Shown here: positions 17,622 to 28,192 of the stretch, in pieces
How the letters are laid out: the number at the start of each line of letters is the position of its first letter
Position numbering within the stretch: position 1 is the first letter of the stretch
Assembly (NCBI RefSeq): GCF_900105335.1
Contig: NZ_LT629770.1
Coordinates: 1,302,001 to 1,366,000 of the forward strand
Source: Microbacterium paraoxydans
Lineage (GTDB): Bacteria; Actinomycetota; Actinomycetes; Actinomycetales; Microbacteriaceae
DNA: 64,000 bases
Reading direction: 5' to 3'
Program-made: the position numbers and the translations under genes
Notes under the pieces: model-generated
Told to the model about the DNA's origin: nothing
What the model saw: only the letters and a program-made list of their open reading frames with translations
Databases searched by the model: none

Positions 17622-18040
17622 TACGCGTCGCCCTCCTCGCGCTTGATGATGCGTGCCTTGAGCGGCAGCTTGTGGATTGCACGGGTCAGTGCCTCGCGAG
17701 CGAGCTGCTCGTCGACACCCGCGACCTCGAAGAGGACGCGGCCCGGCTTGACGTTGGCGACCCACCACTCGGGGGAACCCTTACCGGAACCCATGCGGGT
17801 CTCGGCAGGCTTCTTCGTGAGCGGACGGTCCGGGTAGATGTTGATCCACACCTTGCCGCCACGCTTGATGTGACGGGTCATCGCGATACGAGCGGACTCG
17901 ATCTGACGGTTCGTCACGTACGCGGGGGTGAGGGCCTGGATGCCGAACTCGCCGAAGGAGACCTTCGTGCCGCCGGTGGCCTGACCCGAGCGCCCCGGGT
18001 GGTGCTGCTTGCGGTACTTGACCTTACGGGGGATGAGCAT
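17621..18040 (-). CDS. rplP: 50S ribosomal protein L16 (uL16)
   Basis: 139 residues starting [20 protein letters not shown], with [20 protein letters not shown] and [20 protein letters not shown]. uL16 is essential for A-site architecture and late 50S maturation. It overlaps rpsC by one base. Confidence 0.97.
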   Translation of the reverse strand: MLIPRKVKYRKQHHPGRSGQATGGTKVSFGEFGIQALTPAYVTNRQIESARIAMTRHIKRGGKVWINIYPDRPLTKKPAETRMGSGKGSPEWWVANVKPGRVLFEVAGVDEQLAREALTRAIHKLPLKARIIKREEGDA

Positions 18041-18792
18041 TATGCCGAAGCTCCTTCTGCAACAGGTGCCTCGTTGCGCGGGGCACGGCGGCGGTCACCA
18101 CGGTCGTCACGGCGCGACTTCGGCGCGTTGGCCTGCTCGCGCGCGAGCTCCTTGGCGGTGAGGTCGCCCTTGTAGATCCACACCTTCACGCCGATGCGGC
18201 CGAAGGTGGTCTTGGCCTCGTAGAAGCCGTAGTCGATGTTCGCGCGCAGCGTGTGCAGCGGCACACGACCCTCGCGGTAGAACTCCGACCGGCTCATCTC
18301 GGCGCCGCCGAGACGGCCCGAGACCTGGATGCGGATGCCCTTGGCGCCGGCGCGCTGCGCGCCCTGCAGACCCTTGCGCATCGCGCGGCGGAACGCCACA
18401 CGAGCCGAGAGCTGCTCGGCGATGCCCTGGGCGACCAGCTGGGCGTCGGCCTCGGGGTTCTTGACCTCGAGGATGTTCAGCTGGATCTGCTTGCCCGTGA
18501 GCTTCTCGAGGTCGCCGCGGATGCGCTCGGCCTCTGCACCACGACGACCGATCACGATGCCCGGGCGGGCGGTGTGGATGTCGACGCGGACGCGGTCACG
18601 GGTGCGCTCGATCTCGATGTTCGAGACGCCGGCACGGTCGAGCTGCGTCTGCAGCAGGCGACGGATCTTGATGTCCTCGGCCACGTAGTCGGCGTAACGC
18701 TGACCCGGCTTCGTCGAGTCGGAGAACCAGCGCGACACGTGGTCCGTGGTGATGCCGAGGCGGAAGCCGTACGGGTTGACCTTCTGTCCCAT
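18040..18792 (-). CDS. rpsC: 30S ribosomal protein S3 (uS3)
   Basis: 250 residues starting [22 protein letters not shown]-domain RNA-binding loop [21 protein letters not shown]-terminal domain [20 protein letters not shown]. The tail after ~215 is Arg/Asp-rich. With S4 and S5 it forms the mRNA entry helicase. It overlaps rplV by one base. Confidence 0.97.
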   Translation of the reverse strand: MGQKVNPYGFRLGITTDHVSRWFSDSTKPGQRYADYVAEDIKIRRLLQTQLDRAGVSNIEIERTRDRVRVDIHTARPGIVIGRRGAEAERIRGDLEKLTGKQIQLNILEVKNPEADAQLVAQGIAEQLSARVAFRRAMRKGLQGAQRAGAKGIRIQVSGRLGGAEMSRSEFYREGRVPLHTLRANIDYGFYEAKTTFGRIGVKVWIYKGDLTAKELAREQANAPKSRRDDRGDRRRAPRNEAPVAEGASA

Positions 18793-19190
18793 TACTTGCT
18801 CGCCTTCTTGTTGCTGTCGCCGGCCGCAGCAGGAGCCGCCTCCGGCGTCGAGAGCACGACCGTGATGTGGCTCGTGCGCTTCTTGATCTGGAAAGCGCGA
18901 CCCTGTGCACGGGGCTGGAAACGCTTGAGCGTCGTGCCCTCGTCCACGTACGCGTTCTTCACGTACAGGTCCTGCTCGTCGAGGTACTCGCCGTCACGAT
19001 CCGCCTTGACCTGCGCGTTGGCCATGGCCGACGCGACAAGCTTGTAGATCGGCTCACTGGCGGACTGCTGAGCGAACTTCAGGATCGCCAGAGCCTCCTG
19101 GGCCTGCTTGCCCTTGATGAGCGCGACGACACGACGAGCCTTCTGAGGGGTCACGCGGATGTGTCGCACGCGTGCGATGGACTCCACCAT
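18792..19190 (-). CDS. rplV: 50S ribosomal protein L22 (uL22)
   Basis: 132 residues from ATG 19190: [20 protein letters not shown]. The beta-hairpin that lines the exit tunnel is in [20 protein letters not shown] and RTSHITVVL. An Ala/Lys tail of ~20 residues follows. An open frame runs further upstream through rpsS but is not L22-like. Confidence 0.96.
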   Translation of the reverse strand: MVESIARVRHIRVTPQKARRVVALIKGKQAQEALAILKFAQQSASEPIYKLVASAMANAQVKADRDGEYLDEQDLYVKNAYVDEGTTLKRFQPRAQGRAFQIKKRTSHITVVLSTPEAAPAAAGDSNKKASK

Positions 19191-19215
19191 TTCTCTCTCC
19201 TCTATCGCCACCGCG

Positions 19216-19497
19216 TCAGCGGCGGCGGCCCTTCTTGTCGTCCTTCTCGTGGCCGCGGAAGGTGCGGGTGGGCGCGAACTCGCCCAGCTTGTGACCGACC
19301 ATGGTCTCGGAGACAAACACGGGGATGTGCTTGCGACCGTCGTGGACCGCGATCGTGTGACCCAGCATGGCCGGGATGATCATGGACCGGCGGGACCAGG
19401 TCTTGATGACGTTCTTCGTGCCGGCTTCGTTCTGCACGACCACCTTGCGAAGCAGGTGCTCGTCGACGAAGGGGCCCTTCTTGAGACTGCGAGGCAT
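19216..19497 (-). CDS. rpsS: 30S ribosomal protein S19 (uS19)
   Basis: 93 residues starting [20 protein letters not shown], with [20 protein letters not shown] and [15 protein letters not shown]. uS19 sits in the 30S head with S13. Standard length; 12 nt after rplB and 25 nt before rplV. Confidence 0.97.
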   Translation of the reverse strand: MPRSLKKGPFVDEHLLRKVVVQNEAGTKNVIKTWSRRSMIIPAMLGHTIAVHDGRKHIPVFVSETMVGHKLGEFAPTRTFRGHEKDDKKGRRR

Positions 19498-19509
19498 CTT
19501 CTCTTACTC

Positions 19510-20349
19510 CTACTTGCGCTTCTTGCCGGCGTTGCGACGACGCACGATGTACTTGTCGCTTTCCTTGTTGGCGTGGCGGGTGCGGCCCTCGGCCTGACCC
19601 CACGGGGAGACGGGGTGACGTCCACCGGACGTCTTGCCCTCACCACCACCGTGCGGGTGGTCGACCGGGTTCATCGCGACACCGCGGACGGTCGGGCGGA
19701 CGCCCTTCCAGCGCATGCGGCCGGCCTTGCCCCAGTTGATGTTCGACTGCTCGGCGTTGCCGACCTCGCCGATGGTCGCGCGGCAGCGCGCATCGACGTT
19801 GCGGATCTCACCGGAGGGCAGACGCAGCTGGGCGTAGGGGCCGTCCTTGGCGACGAGGCGGACCGACGCACCGGCCGAGCGCGCCATCTTCGCGCCGCCG
19901 CCGGGGCGGAGCTCGATGGCGTGGATGACGGTACCCGTGGGGATGTTCTTCAGCGGGAGGTTGTTTCCCGGCTTGATGTCCGCCGCGGGGCCGGACTCGA
20001 CGATGTCGCCCTGCTTCAGCTTCGCCGGCGCGAGGATGTAGCGCTTCTCGCCGTCGAAGTAGTGCAGCAGCGCGATGCGCGCGGTGCGGTTGGGGTCGTA
20101 CTCGATGTGAGCGACCTTGGCGTTCACGCCGTCCTTGTCATTGCGACGGAAGTCGATGACGCGGTACTGGCGCTTGTGGCCACCACCGATGTGACGGGTC
20201 GTGATGCGGCCCTGGTTGTTGCGACCACCGGTCTTCGAGATCGGGCGCAGCAGCGACTTCTCCGGCGTCGATCGGGTGATCTCGGCGAAGTCAGCCACCG
20301 ACGAGCCGCGACGGCCCGGGGTCGTGGGCTTGTACTTGCGAATAGCCAT
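19510..20349 (-). CDS. rplB: 50S ribosomal protein L2 (uL2)
   Basis: 279 residues. The conserved C-terminal histidine loop that supports the peptidyl-transferase centre is visible as [20 protein letters not shown]. The OB and SH3-like domains come before it ([20 protein letters not shown]). It is a primary 23S rRNA binder needed for subunit joining. Confidence 0.98.
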   Translation of the reverse strand: MAIRKYKPTTPGRRGSSVADFAEITRSTPEKSLLRPISKTGGRNNQGRITTRHIGGGHKRQYRVIDFRRNDKDGVNAKVAHIEYDPNRTARIALLHYFDGEKRYILAPAKLKQGDIVESGPAADIKPGNNLPLKNIPTGTVIHAIELRPGGGAKMARSAGASVRLVAKDGPYAQLRLPSGEIRNVDARCRATIGEVGNAEQSNINWGKAGRMRWKGVRPTVRGVAMNPVDHPHGGGEGKTSGGRHPVSPWGQAEGRTRHANKESDKYIVRRRNAGKKRK

Positions 20350-20369
20350 GATTGTCCTTGTCCCCCGGA

Positions 20370-20693
20370 TCAGCCGATTGCCGTGAAGATGTCGATGGTG
20401 CCCGACTTCAGGCTCACGATGGCGCGCTTGGTGTCCTTGCGCTTACCGGTGCCGAAGCGGGTGCGACGGGCCTTGCCGACGCGGTTGATCGTGTTGACGG
20501 ACGCGACCTTGACGCCGAAGATCTTCTCGATGGCGAGCTTGATCTCGGTCTTCGAAGCGCGCGGGTCGACGAGGAAGGTGTACTTGCCCTCGTCGATCAG
20601 GCCGTAGCTCTTCTCGGACACGACCGGCTTCAGGATGATGTCGCGCGGGTCCTTGTTCAGGGCCGTCTGGAGAACAGATGCCTGCTCGCTCAT
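20370..20693 (-). CDS. rplW: 50S ribosomal protein L23 (uL23)
   Basis: 107 residues with the uL23 core [20 protein letters not shown] and [20 protein letters not shown]. uL23 docks trigger factor and SRP at the tunnel exit. It overlaps rplD by 4 nt (ATGA). Confidence 0.96.
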   Translation of the reverse strand: MSEQASVLQTALNKDPRDIILKPVVSEKSYGLIDEGKYTFLVDPRASKTEIKLAIEKIFGVKVASVNTINRVGKARRTRFGTGKRKDTKRAIVSLKSGTIDIFTAIG

Positions 20694-21352
20694 GCGGAGA
20701 CCTCCTGGTTGGCGCCGGACTTGGAGGCGATGAAGCCCTCGAGCGCGGCCTGGGTGAAGACGATGTCGTCGGAGACGAGCACGTCGTAGGCGTTGAGCTG
20801 GTCGAACGTCAGCACGTGGACGTGGCCGAGGTTGCGGATGCTCTTGAGCGCGAGCTCGTCGCCGCGCTCGATGACCACGAGGACGTTCTTCGACGTGGCG
20901 ACCTGGGCGAGGAAGCCCGCGGCGGCCTTGGTCGACGGCGCGCCGTCGGTGCCGAAGGTGTCGATCGCGTGCAGACGGTCACCGCGGAAGCGGTCGCTGA
21001 GCGCGCCCAGGAGGGCGGCAGCGATCATCTTCTTGGGGGTGCGCTGCGAGTAGTCGCGCGGCTTCGGGCCGTGCACGATGCCACCGCCGGTCATGTGCGG
21101 CGCGCGGATCGAGCCCTGACGGGCGTTACCCGTGCCCTTCTGCTTGAAGGGCTTGCGGCCGGCGCCCGAGACCTCGCCACGACGCTTGGTCGAGTGCGTG
21201 CCCTGGCGAGCCGCCGCGAGCTGCGCGACGACGACCTGGTGGATGAGCGGGATGTTCGTCTTGACGTCGAACAGCGCGGCGGGAAGCTCGACGGAGCCTG
21301 CCTTCTTGCCGTCTGCCTTGAGGACGTCGAGCGCGAGAGTGGAGTCAGCCAT
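20690..21352 (-). CDS. rplD: 50S ribosomal protein L4 (uL4)
   Basis: 220 residues. The extended tunnel loop is visible as [20 protein letters not shown], then [20 protein letters not shown]. uL4 lines the tunnel constriction; in E. coli it is also the autogenous repressor of the S10 operon. A long structured leader precedes rpsJ here (22332-22680). Confidence 0.96.
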   Translation of the reverse strand: MADSTLALDVLKADGKKAGSVELPAALFDVKTNIPLIHQVVVAQLAAARQGTHSTKRRGEVSGAGRKPFKQKGTGNARQGSIRAPHMTGGGIVHGPKPRDYSQRTPKKMIAAALLGALSDRFRGDRLHAIDTFGTDGAPSTKAAAGFLAQVATSKNVLVVIERGDELALKSIRNLGHVHVLTFDQLNAYDVLVSDDIVFTQAALEGFIASKSGANQEVSA

Positions 21353-21354
21353 GA

Positions 21355-22014
21355 TCAGGCACCCTTCACTGCGTTGCGGACGTAGACGATGCGGCCGCGA
21401 GCACCGGGGACGGCGCCCTTGACGAGCATGAGTCCCTTCTCGATGTCGATGGCGTGCACCGTGAGGTTGAGGACGGTCACGCGCTCGCCACCCATACGGC
21501 CGGCCATGCGCATGCCCTTGAAGACGCGGCTCGGGGTCGACGATGCGCCGATGGAGCCGGGCTTGCGGTGGTTGCGGTGTGCACCGTGCGATGCCGAGAC
21601 GCCCTTGAAGTTGTGGCGCTTCATGACACCGGCGGTGCCCTTGCCCTTGCTCGTGCCGACGACGTCGACGAGCTGGCCGGCCTCGAACGTGCCGTCCACC
21701 GTGAGCTCCTGGCCCAGGGTGTAGTCGGCGGCGTCGGCCGTGCGGACCTCGGTCACGTGACGACGCGGCGTGACGCCGGCAGCCTCGAAGTGAGCCGAGA
21801 GGGGCTTGTTCACCTTGCGGGGGTCGATCTGACCGTACGCGATCTGCACGGCGTTGTAGCCGTCCTTCTCGGGGGTACGGATCTGGGTGACCACGTTCGG
21901 CGCGAGCTCGATGACGGTGACGGGAACGAGCTTGCCGTTCTCGTTCCAGACCTGGGTCATGCCGAGCTTGGTGCCGAGCATGCCCTTGGAAACCTTGGAG
22001 TTGATGTCAACCAT
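21355..22014 (-). CDS. rplC: 50S ribosomal protein L3 (uL3)
   Basis: 219 residues from ATG 22014. Starts [20 protein letters not shown]; the loop reaching toward the peptidyl-transferase centre is around [20 protein letters not shown]. An open frame upstream overlaps rpsJ and is not L3-like. uL3 is one of two assembly-initiator proteins of the 50S. Confidence 0.96.
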   Translation of the reverse strand: MVDINSKVSKGMLGTKLGMTQVWNENGKLVPVTVIELAPNVVTQIRTPEKDGYNAVQIAYGQIDPRKVNKPLSAHFEAAGVTPRRHVTEVRTADAADYTLGQELTVDGTFEAGQLVDVVGTSKGKGTAGVMKRHNFKGVSASHGAHRNHRKPGSIGASSTPSRVFKGMRMAGRMGGERVTVLNLTVHAIDIEKGLMLVKGAVPGARGRIVYVRNAVKGA

Positions 22015-22022
22015 GGCGGACC

Positions 22023-22331
22023 TCAGAGCTTGATCTCGATGTTGACGTCGGCCGGAAGGTCGAGACGCATCAGCGAGTCGACAGCCTTGGGCGTCGGGTC
22101 GACGATGTCGATCAGGCGCTTGTGGGTGCGCATCTCGAAGTGCTCGCGGCTGTCCTTGTACTTGTGGGGCGACCGGATGACGCACACGACGTTCTTCTCG
22201 GTCGGAAGGGGCACGGGTCCGACGACGGTCGCGCCCGCACGGGTCACGGTGTCGACGATCTTGCGTGCGGACGTGTCGATGACCTCGTGGTCATACGACT
22301 TCAGGCGAATGCGGATCTTCTGTCCCGCCAT
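22023..22331 (-). CDS. rpsJ: 30S ribosomal protein S10 (uS10, NusE)
   Basis: 102 residues starting [20 protein letters not shown], with [20 protein letters not shown]. Besides its 30S role it acts as NusE, linking NusG to the lead ribosome and supporting antitermination with NusB. First gene of the S10-spc unit, preceded by a ~350-nt leader and a promoter at 22687-22716. Confidence 0.97.
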   Translation of the reverse strand: MAGQKIRIRLKSYDHEVIDTSARKIVDTVTRAGATVVGPVPLPTEKNVVCVIRSPHKYKDSREHFEMRTHKRLIDIVDPTPKAVDSLMRLDLPADVNIEIKL

Positions 22332-22680
22332 TGTCTGCTCTCTCTCTTTAAGCGTCTTACCGTCCGAGACCGGGTGGCCTTGGGGCATTGGACGCACGTC
22401 GGCGCTGTTCGCGCCTCGGCACTCGTCTTCTCCGGCTCTCGACCTCGCGGTCAGGGAGCCTGTCGAAGAGGCTGCACCACTGTTCTGCTGTCAGCCGCAC
22501 ACCCGAAGGTGACGGATGCCCGACGCCCGCCGCGCACGGCAGTGCCCTCGATGATGAAGGTGTCGGGATTGTGTTCTGCTGCCCGCGGCCTAGAACCCTG
22601 CAGCCTCCCGGAGGAGGCGCCGTCTATGCACTGCCCTGGCAGTGATCCGGCGCACGCACAGCGGCGACGGAATATCGAAC
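22332..22680 (-). promoter_or_regulatory. Long structured 5' leader of the S10 operon
   Basis: About 350 nt lie between the predicted start of transcription (~22680) and rpsJ. Clear hairpins are CACTGCC-CT-GGCAGTG (22629-22644) and GCCTCC-CGGA-GGAGGC (22603-22618). A dispersed repeat copy (22449-22471) is also present. No convincing reading frame is seen. Long r-protein leaders often carry autogenous control by an operon product such as L4; that role here is inference. Confidence 0.5.
22449..22471. repeat. Dispersed repeat copy in the S10 leader
   Basis: GGTCAGGGAGCCTGTCGAAG continuing with AGG, a variant of the GGTCCCTGAGCCCGTCGAAGGG family, lies within the untranslated leader of rpsJ. Confidence 0.5.
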
Positions 22681-22686
22681 CTGTCT

Positions 22687-22716
22687 ATTCTGCCACGACG
22701 GATTTCACTTCTGCAA
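22687..22716 (-). promoter_or_regulatory. Promoter of the S10-spc operon
   Basis: On the minus strand TTGCAG (22711-22716) and CAGAAT (22687-22692) are separated by 18 nt in a locally AT-richer stretch. Transcription should start near 22680. Confidence 0.55.
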
Positions 22717-22787
22717 ACCCGGGCGTGTCGCGCTCACCGGACTCCCAGTGAACGCCTCTTCCCGGGCGCCTCAGCCCGCGGAGGAGC

Positions 22788-23011
22788 GCGGGGCGAGGCA
22801 TCCCCATGCCTCGCCCCGCTTGGGGAGGGCGTCCGGTGCGAGGGGGCACACCGAACGCGAGGAATCCAGCGTGAAGGGACGCCGGATGCCTCGACCGAGG
22901 GCGCGGCGGAAGACCCGCCGCGCGGGCGGGGAGACGCTCAGGCGCAGAGAGTGCGCGCGTCGCACGATGATCCCCAAGATCGCTTTCCCCAGTGTGAACG
23001 CGGATGAACCC
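22788..23011. ncRNA. Hairpin-rich non-coding stretch, candidate structured RNA
   Basis: Between the tail of the antitoxin-like gene and the S10 promoter there is no convincing gene, but complementary segments cluster: a perfect 14-bp stem (22788-22801 with 22806-22819, CCCC loop), GGCGTCC/GGACGCC (22828-22834 with 22877-22883) enclosing CGGTG/CACCG (22834-22838 with 22849-22853), CCTCG/CGAGG (22889-22900), GCGGCGG/CCGCCGC (22903-22909 with 22915-22921) and CGCGG/CCGCG just before 23011. The strand is unclear. It may be a regulatory RNA or simply GC-rich intergenic DNA. Confidence 0.3.
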
Positions 23012-23138
23012 GCGTGATTCGGGAGCCGAACCCCTTCGGCACCCCGACCGCAAGATCCCCAGGCGGTCGACACGATCCTACTCGATGTCTTCGAGAATCC
23101 GCCACATCCGAGGGCGCCATGCGTCCCCTCGACACGGA

Positions 23139-23171
23139 AGAGCGGCGGCCCCCTCTCGGGACCGCCGCTCT
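23139..23171 (-). terminator. Terminator of the small antitoxin-like gene
   Basis: AGAGCGGCGG (23139-23148) pairs with CCGCCGCTCT (23162-23171) around a 13-nt loop, 18 nt after the stop codon at 23190. Confidence 0.8.
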
Positions 23172-23189
23172 CCACGGAGATGTCGGGAT

Positions 23190-23402
23190 CTACTCGTTGC
23201 CCACGCTCTTGTCGGCGCTCTCGCGGATCTCATCGATCTTCTCGGCGGCACCGGGCGCGATCTTCTTCGCGAAGTCGGCGACGCCGTCGAGCACCTTGTC
23301 GCTGATGTCCTCGGCCTGCTCGCTCTTGACCGCTTCGGCCAGCTTGTCCTTGTTCTGCTCGTACAGGTCCTTGCCCTTGTTGACGGCGTCCTCGATACCC
23401 AT
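23190..23402 (-). CDS. Small charged helical protein, loosely like Rv0909/MT0933 antitoxins
   Basis: 70 residues: [20 protein letters not shown], then a highly charged, probably all-helical chain ending [10 protein letters not shown]. Size, MGI start and repeated Lys/Glu/Asp helices resemble the Rv0909-type putative antitoxin family, but the match is loose and no toxin gene is adjacent; CsbD-like stress proteins are an alternative. AAGGGG lies 8 nt before the ATG. It sits alone between tuf and the S10 promoter with its own terminator. Confidence 0.6.
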   Translation of the reverse strand: MGIEDAVNKGKDLYEQNKDKLAEAVKSEQAEDISDKVLDGVADFAKKIAPGAAEKIDEIRESADKSVGNE

Positions 23403-23500
23403 GTGAATCCCCTTCGGAGGTGTGTGCTTCCGACGATCGCGCCGGACACCTCATTGTGCCGGGCGGAACCGGGCGACGGAACCCTCGATCCGGAAAACGA

Positions 23501-23534
23501 CAGAGGGGTCGAGCCCGAAGGCTCGACCCCTCTG
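23501..23534 (-). terminator. Terminator of tuf
   Basis: CAGAGGGGTCGAGCC (23501-23515) and GGCTCGACCCCTCTG (23520-23534) form a perfect 15-bp stem with a CGAA loop, 16 nt after the tuf stop. Confidence 0.9.
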
Positions 23535-23549
23535 CGAGGAAGCGGCTGC

Positions 23550-24743
<1,194 letters not shown>

Positions 24744-24854
24744 TGGGTCCTCCTCAGGACGTCGTTGTAGAGGTGCCGGGCACTGGTTTGCGACCGGTTC
24801 TCTACGGGTTAGGTTCTCAGTTTAGTAGAGAGGGAATGTGAAGTTGTAGGTGAC

Positions 24855-24901
24855 CTGGGAACCCCGGGTGCTTTGACTTGCTCAGCACCCAGGGCTCCCA
24901 G
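24855..24901 (-). terminator. Imperfect terminator hairpin after fusA
   Basis: CTGGGA..CCC..GGGTGCT pairs with AGCACCC..GGG..TCCCAG across 24855-24901 with small internal bulges, directly after the fusA stop. It would separate str-operon transcripts from tuf, perhaps with read-through. Confidence 0.65.
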
Positions 24902-24909
24902 AAGAGCGA

Positions 24910-27024
24910 TTACTCGCCCTTGGCCTTCTGGACGATCTCGTCGGCCACCGCGCGCGGGACCTCGGCGTAGCTGTCGAACTCCATGGAGTAGACGGCACGG
25001 CCCGAGGTCTTCGAGCGCAGGTCGCCGATGTAGCCGAACATCTCGGACAGCGGCACCGCGGCGCGCACGACCTTGACGCCGGCGGCGTCCTCCATCGACT
25101 GGATCTGGCCACGACGCGAGTTCAGGTCGCCGATGACGTCGCCCATGTACTCCTCCGGAGTACGGACCTCGACGGCCATCAGCGGCTCGAGCAGCACGGG
25201 GTTGGCACGACGCGCGGCCTCCTTGAAGCCCATGGAGCCCGCGATCTTGAACGCCATCTCCGAGGAGTCGACGTCGTGCGCTGCACCATCGACGATGGTC
25301 GCCTTGACGCCCACCATCGGGTAGCCCGCGAGGACACCGACGTTCATGGCGTCCTGGAAACCGGCGTCGATCGAGCCGATGTACTCGCGCGGGATGCGGC
25401 CACCGGTGACCGCGTTCACGAACTCGTACGTCTTCTCGCCGTCGAGCTCGAGCGGCTCGATGTTGAACTGGATCTTGGCGAACTGGCCCGATCCACCGGT
25501 CTGCTTCTTGTGCGTGTAGTCGTGCTTCTCGACGGCCTTGCGGATCGTCTCGCGGTACGCGACCTGCGGCTTGCCGACGTTCGCCTCGACGCGGAACTCG
25601 CGCTTCATGCGGTCCACGAGGATGTCGAGGTGCAGCTCGCCCATGCCCTTGATGGTCGTCTGACCGGTCTCCGGGTTGAGCTCCGTGCGGAAGGTCGGGT
25701 CCTCCTCAGCGAGCTTCTGGATCGCGAGACCCAGCTTCTCCTGGTCGGCCTTGGTCTTCGGCTCGATCGCGACCTCGATCACCGGCTCCGGGAACGTCAT
25801 CGACTCGAGGACGACCGGCTGCGCGATGTCGGCGAGGGTGTCACCGGTGGTGGTGTCCTTCAGGCCGATGACGGCGTAGATGTTGCCGGCGGTCAGCTTG
25901 TCGACCGGGTTCTCCTTGTTGGCGTGCATCTGGAAGATCTTCCCGATGCGCTCCTTCTTGCCCTTGGTCGAGTTGATGACCTGGGCGCCCGACTCGAGCT
26001 CGCCCGAGTAGACGCGCACGTACGTCAGACGACCGAAGAACGGGTGCACGGCGACCTTGAAGGCCAGGGCCGCGAACGGGTCCTTCGCGTCGGGGTGACG
26101 CTCGATGATCTTCTCCTCGTCCTTCGGGTCGTGCGCCTCGATGGCGGGCACGTCCAGCGGGGACGGGAGGTAGTCGACGACCGCGTCCAGCATCGGCTGC
26201 ACACCGCGGTTCTTGAAGGCGGAGCCGCAGAGGACCGGGTAGATCTCGCTGGCGACGACCATCTTGCGGATGGCGCCCTTGATCTCCGCGACGGTGAGCT
26301 CCTCGCCGCCGAAGAACTTCTCGAGAAGCTCCTCGTCGGTCTCGGCGACCGTCTCCAGCAGCTGCTGGCGGTAGTCCTCGGCCTTGTCCTTGAGGTCGGC
26401 CGGGATCTCCTGCACCTCGTAGGAGGCGCCCATGGTCACGTCGCCCTTGGCATCGCCGGGCCACACCAGAGCACGCATCTCGACGAGGTCGATGACGCCG
26501 ACGAAGTCGTTCTCGGCACCGATCGGGAGCTGCAGCACCAGCGGCTTGGCGCCGAGGCGGTTGATGATCGTGTCGACCGTGAAGTAGAAGTCCGCGCCGA
26601 GCTTGTCCATCTTGTTGACGAAGCAGATGCGGGGCACGTTGTACTTGTCGGCCTGACGCCACACGGTCTCGGACTGGGGCTCGACGCCCTCCTTGCCGTC
26701 GAACACGGCGACCGCACCGTCGAGGACGCGGAGCGAACGCTCCACCTCGACCGTGAAGTCCACGTGACCGGGGGTGTCGATGATGTTGATCTGGTTCTTG
26801 TTCCAGAAGCAGGTCACGGCGGCAGACGTGATCGTGATGCCGCGCTCCTTCTCCTGCTCCATCCAGTCGGTGGTCGACGCACCGTCGTGCGTTTCGCCGA
26901 GCTTGTGGTTGACGCCCGTGTAGAACAGGATGCGCTCGGTCGTCGTGGTCTTGCCGGCATCGATGTGCGCCATGATGCCGATGTTGCGGACCTTGCTCAG
27001 GTCCGTGAGCACGTCTTGTGCCAC
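24910..27024 (-). CDS. fusA: Elongation factor G
   Basis: 704 residues. G1 [16 protein letters not shown]2 [11 protein letters not shown]3 [10 protein letters not shown]4 NKMD, with the G' insert and domains II-V in order. Domain IV, the part that enters the A site, includes [20 protein letters not shown]. It drives translocation and ribosome recycling. A 96-nt gap to rpsG contains a dispersed repeat copy. Confidence 0.98.
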   Translation of the reverse strand: MAQDVLTDLSKVRNIGIMAHIDAGKTTTTERILFYTGVNHKLGETHDGASTTDWMEQEKERGITITSAAVTCFWNKNQINIIDTPGHVDFTVEVERSLRVLDGAVAVFDGKEGVEPQSETVWRQADKYNVPRICFVNKMDKLGADFYFTVDTIINRLGAKPLVLQLPIGAENDFVGVIDLVEMRALVWPGDAKGDVTMGASYEVQEIPADLKDKAEDYRQQLLETVAETDEELLEKFFGGEELTVAEIKGAIRKMVVASEIYPVLCGSAFKNRGVQPMLDAVVDYLPSPLDVPAIEAHDPKDEEKIIERHPDAKDPFAALAFKVAVHPFFGRLTYVRVYSGELESGAQVINSTKGKKERIGKIFQMHANKENPVDKLTAGNIYAVIGLKDTTTGDTLADIAQPVVLESMTFPEPVIEVAIEPKTKADQEKLGLAIQKLAEEDPTFRTELNPETGQTTIKGMGELHLDILVDRMKREFRVEANVGKPQVAYRETIRKAVEKHDYTHKKQTGGSGQFAKIQFNIEPLELDGEKTYEFVNAVTGGRIPREYIGSIDAGFQDAMNVGVLAGYPMVGVKATIVDGAAHDVDSSEMAFKIAGSMGFKEAARRANPVLLEPLMAVEVRTPEEYMGDVIGDLNSRRGQIQSMEDAAGVKVVRAAVPLSEMFGYIGDLRSKTSGRAVYSMEFDSYAEVPRAVADEIVQKAKGE

Positions 27025-27096
27025 AGGAGTGTCCTTATCTTTTGGAGCAGCAGGTGTACTGCGAAGAGGGGGTGCGACGGGCCCAGGAACGCGGAA

Positions 27097-27120
27097 GGGT
27101 CCCTGAGCCCGTCGAAGGGG
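27097..27120. repeat. Dispersed repeat copy between rpsG and fusA
   Basis: GGGTCCCTGAGCCCGTCGAA continuing with GGGG, identical over 22 bp to the copy at 8679-8700 and in the same orientation on the plus strand. Confidence 0.6.
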
Positions 27121-27591
27121 TTACCAGCGGTAGTGAGCGAACGCGCGGTTCGACTCGGCCATCTTGTGGGTGTCCTCACGGCGCTTGACCGCGGCACCCA
27201 GGCCGTTCGACGCGTCCAGGATCTCGTTCTGGAGACGCTCGGTCATCGTCTTCTCACGACGACCCTTGGCGTAGCTCACGAGCCAGCGCAGCGCGAGGGT
27301 GTTCGCACGGTGCGGCTTGACCTCGACCGGAACCTGGTAGGTCGAGCCACCGACGCGGCGGCTGCGGACCTCGAGCGTGGGGCGCACGTTGTCGAGCGCC
27401 TTCTTCAGGGTGGCGACGGCGTCCTGGCCGTTCTTCGCCTCGACACCGCGGAGGGCGCCGTAGACGATCGACTCGGCCAGCGACTTCTTGCCGTCGACGA
27501 GGATCTTGTTCACCAGCGAGGTGACGATCGGAGCGCCGTAGACCGGGTCGTTGACGACGGGGCGCTTGGGGGCGGGACCCTTACGAGGCAT
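27121..27591 (-). CDS. rpsG: 30S ribosomal protein S7 (uS7)
   Basis: 156 residues starting [20 protein letters not shown], ending AHYRW. It nucleates the 30S head and, in E. coli, represses the str operon. It lies 5 nt after rpsL. Confidence 0.97.
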   Translation of the reverse strand: MPRKGPAPKRPVVNDPVYGAPIVTSLVNKILVDGKKSLAESIVYGALRGVEAKNGQDAVATLKKALDNVRPTLEVRSRRVGGSTYQVPVEVKPHRANTLALRWLVSYAKGRREKTMTERLQNEILDASNGLGAAVKRREDTHKMAESNRAFAHYRW

Positions 27592-27596
27592 CTAAC

Positions 27597-27965
27597 TCAA
27601 CCCTTCTTCGCGCCGTAGCGGGAACGAGCCTGCTTACGGTTCTTGACGGCCTGGGTGTCCAGAGCGCCACGGACGATCTTGTAACGCACACCGGGGAGGT
27701 CCTTCACACGACCGCCTCGGACGAGCACCAGGGAGTGCTCCTGCAGGTTGTGGCCCTCACCGGGGATGTACGCGGTGACCTCGGTCCCGTTGCGGAGCTT
27801 CACACGAGCGACCTTGCGCATCGCCGAGTTCGGCTTCTTCGGGGTGGTGGTGTAGACGCGGGTGCAGACCCCGGCCTGCTGCGGGTTCGCCTTGAGCGCG
27901 GGCGCCTTGGTCTTGGTGACCTTGGGCGAGCGACCCTTGCGAACCAACTGCTGAATGGTTGGCAC
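27597..27965 (-). CDS. rpsL: 30S ribosomal protein S12 (uS12)
   Basis: 122 residues starting [20 protein letters not shown]. The decoding-centre loop [20 protein letters not shown] keeps the lysines and [14 protein letters not shown] is intact, the positions whose substitution gives streptomycin resistance; the sequence is therefore wild-type there. First gene of rpsL-rpsG-fusA. Confidence 0.98.
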   Translation of the reverse strand: MPTIQQLVRKGRSPKVTKTKAPALKANPQQAGVCTRVYTTTPKKPNSAMRKVARVKLRNGTEVTAYIPGEGHNLQEHSLVLVRGGRVKDLPGVRYKIVRGALDTQAVKNRKQARSRYGAKKG

Positions 27966-28102
27966 GTTCTCTCCTCATAGTGCTGCACGGTGACAGCGTG
28001 ATGGGTTTCACATCATGACCCACCGGCACGCCGGAACCGACGAGCTTTTGGTGTGGTGGGTATGCCGTGGGGGCGGACCGGCGAGGTGCCGACGCCCAGC
28101 GC

Positions 28103-28118
28103 GCACGTCAGGACGTGC
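28103..28118 (-). promoter_or_regulatory. Leader hairpin of the str operon
   Basis: GCACGTC-AG-GACGTGC (28103-28118) is a perfect 7-bp stem at the beginning of the ~160-nt rpsL leader, just after the predicted transcription start. The rest of 27966-28102 has no gene. Confidence 0.4.
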
Positions 28119-28131
28119 ACACACCTGATCA

Positions 28132-28160
28132 AGTGTAATGCCGCGTAACCTGACGGTCAA
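28132..28160 (-). promoter_or_regulatory. Promoter of the str operon (rpsL-rpsG-fusA)
   Basis: On the minus strand TTGACC (28155-28160) and TACACT (28132-28137) with 17 nt between them, the strongest -35/-10 pair in this block. Start of transcription near 28125. Confidence 0.75.
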
Positions 28161-28192
28161 ATGATGGTCGCACTCCCCCGCGCCACCCGAAG

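Noticed and set aside
22990..23037. Possible tRNA T-arm (GGTTCATCC, GGTTCGGCTCC)
   Set aside because: Only a short CGCGG/CCGCG stem is present; no acceptor or anticodon arm can be folded around it.
22642..23175. Several overlapping frames on both strands between rpsJ and the small antitoxin-like gene
   Set aside because: No recognisable motif, biased composition and no ribosome sites; the DNA is better explained by hairpins and the S10 promoter.
25276..27618. 780-codon open frame on the plus strand
   Set aside because: Antisense shadow of fusA and rpsG.
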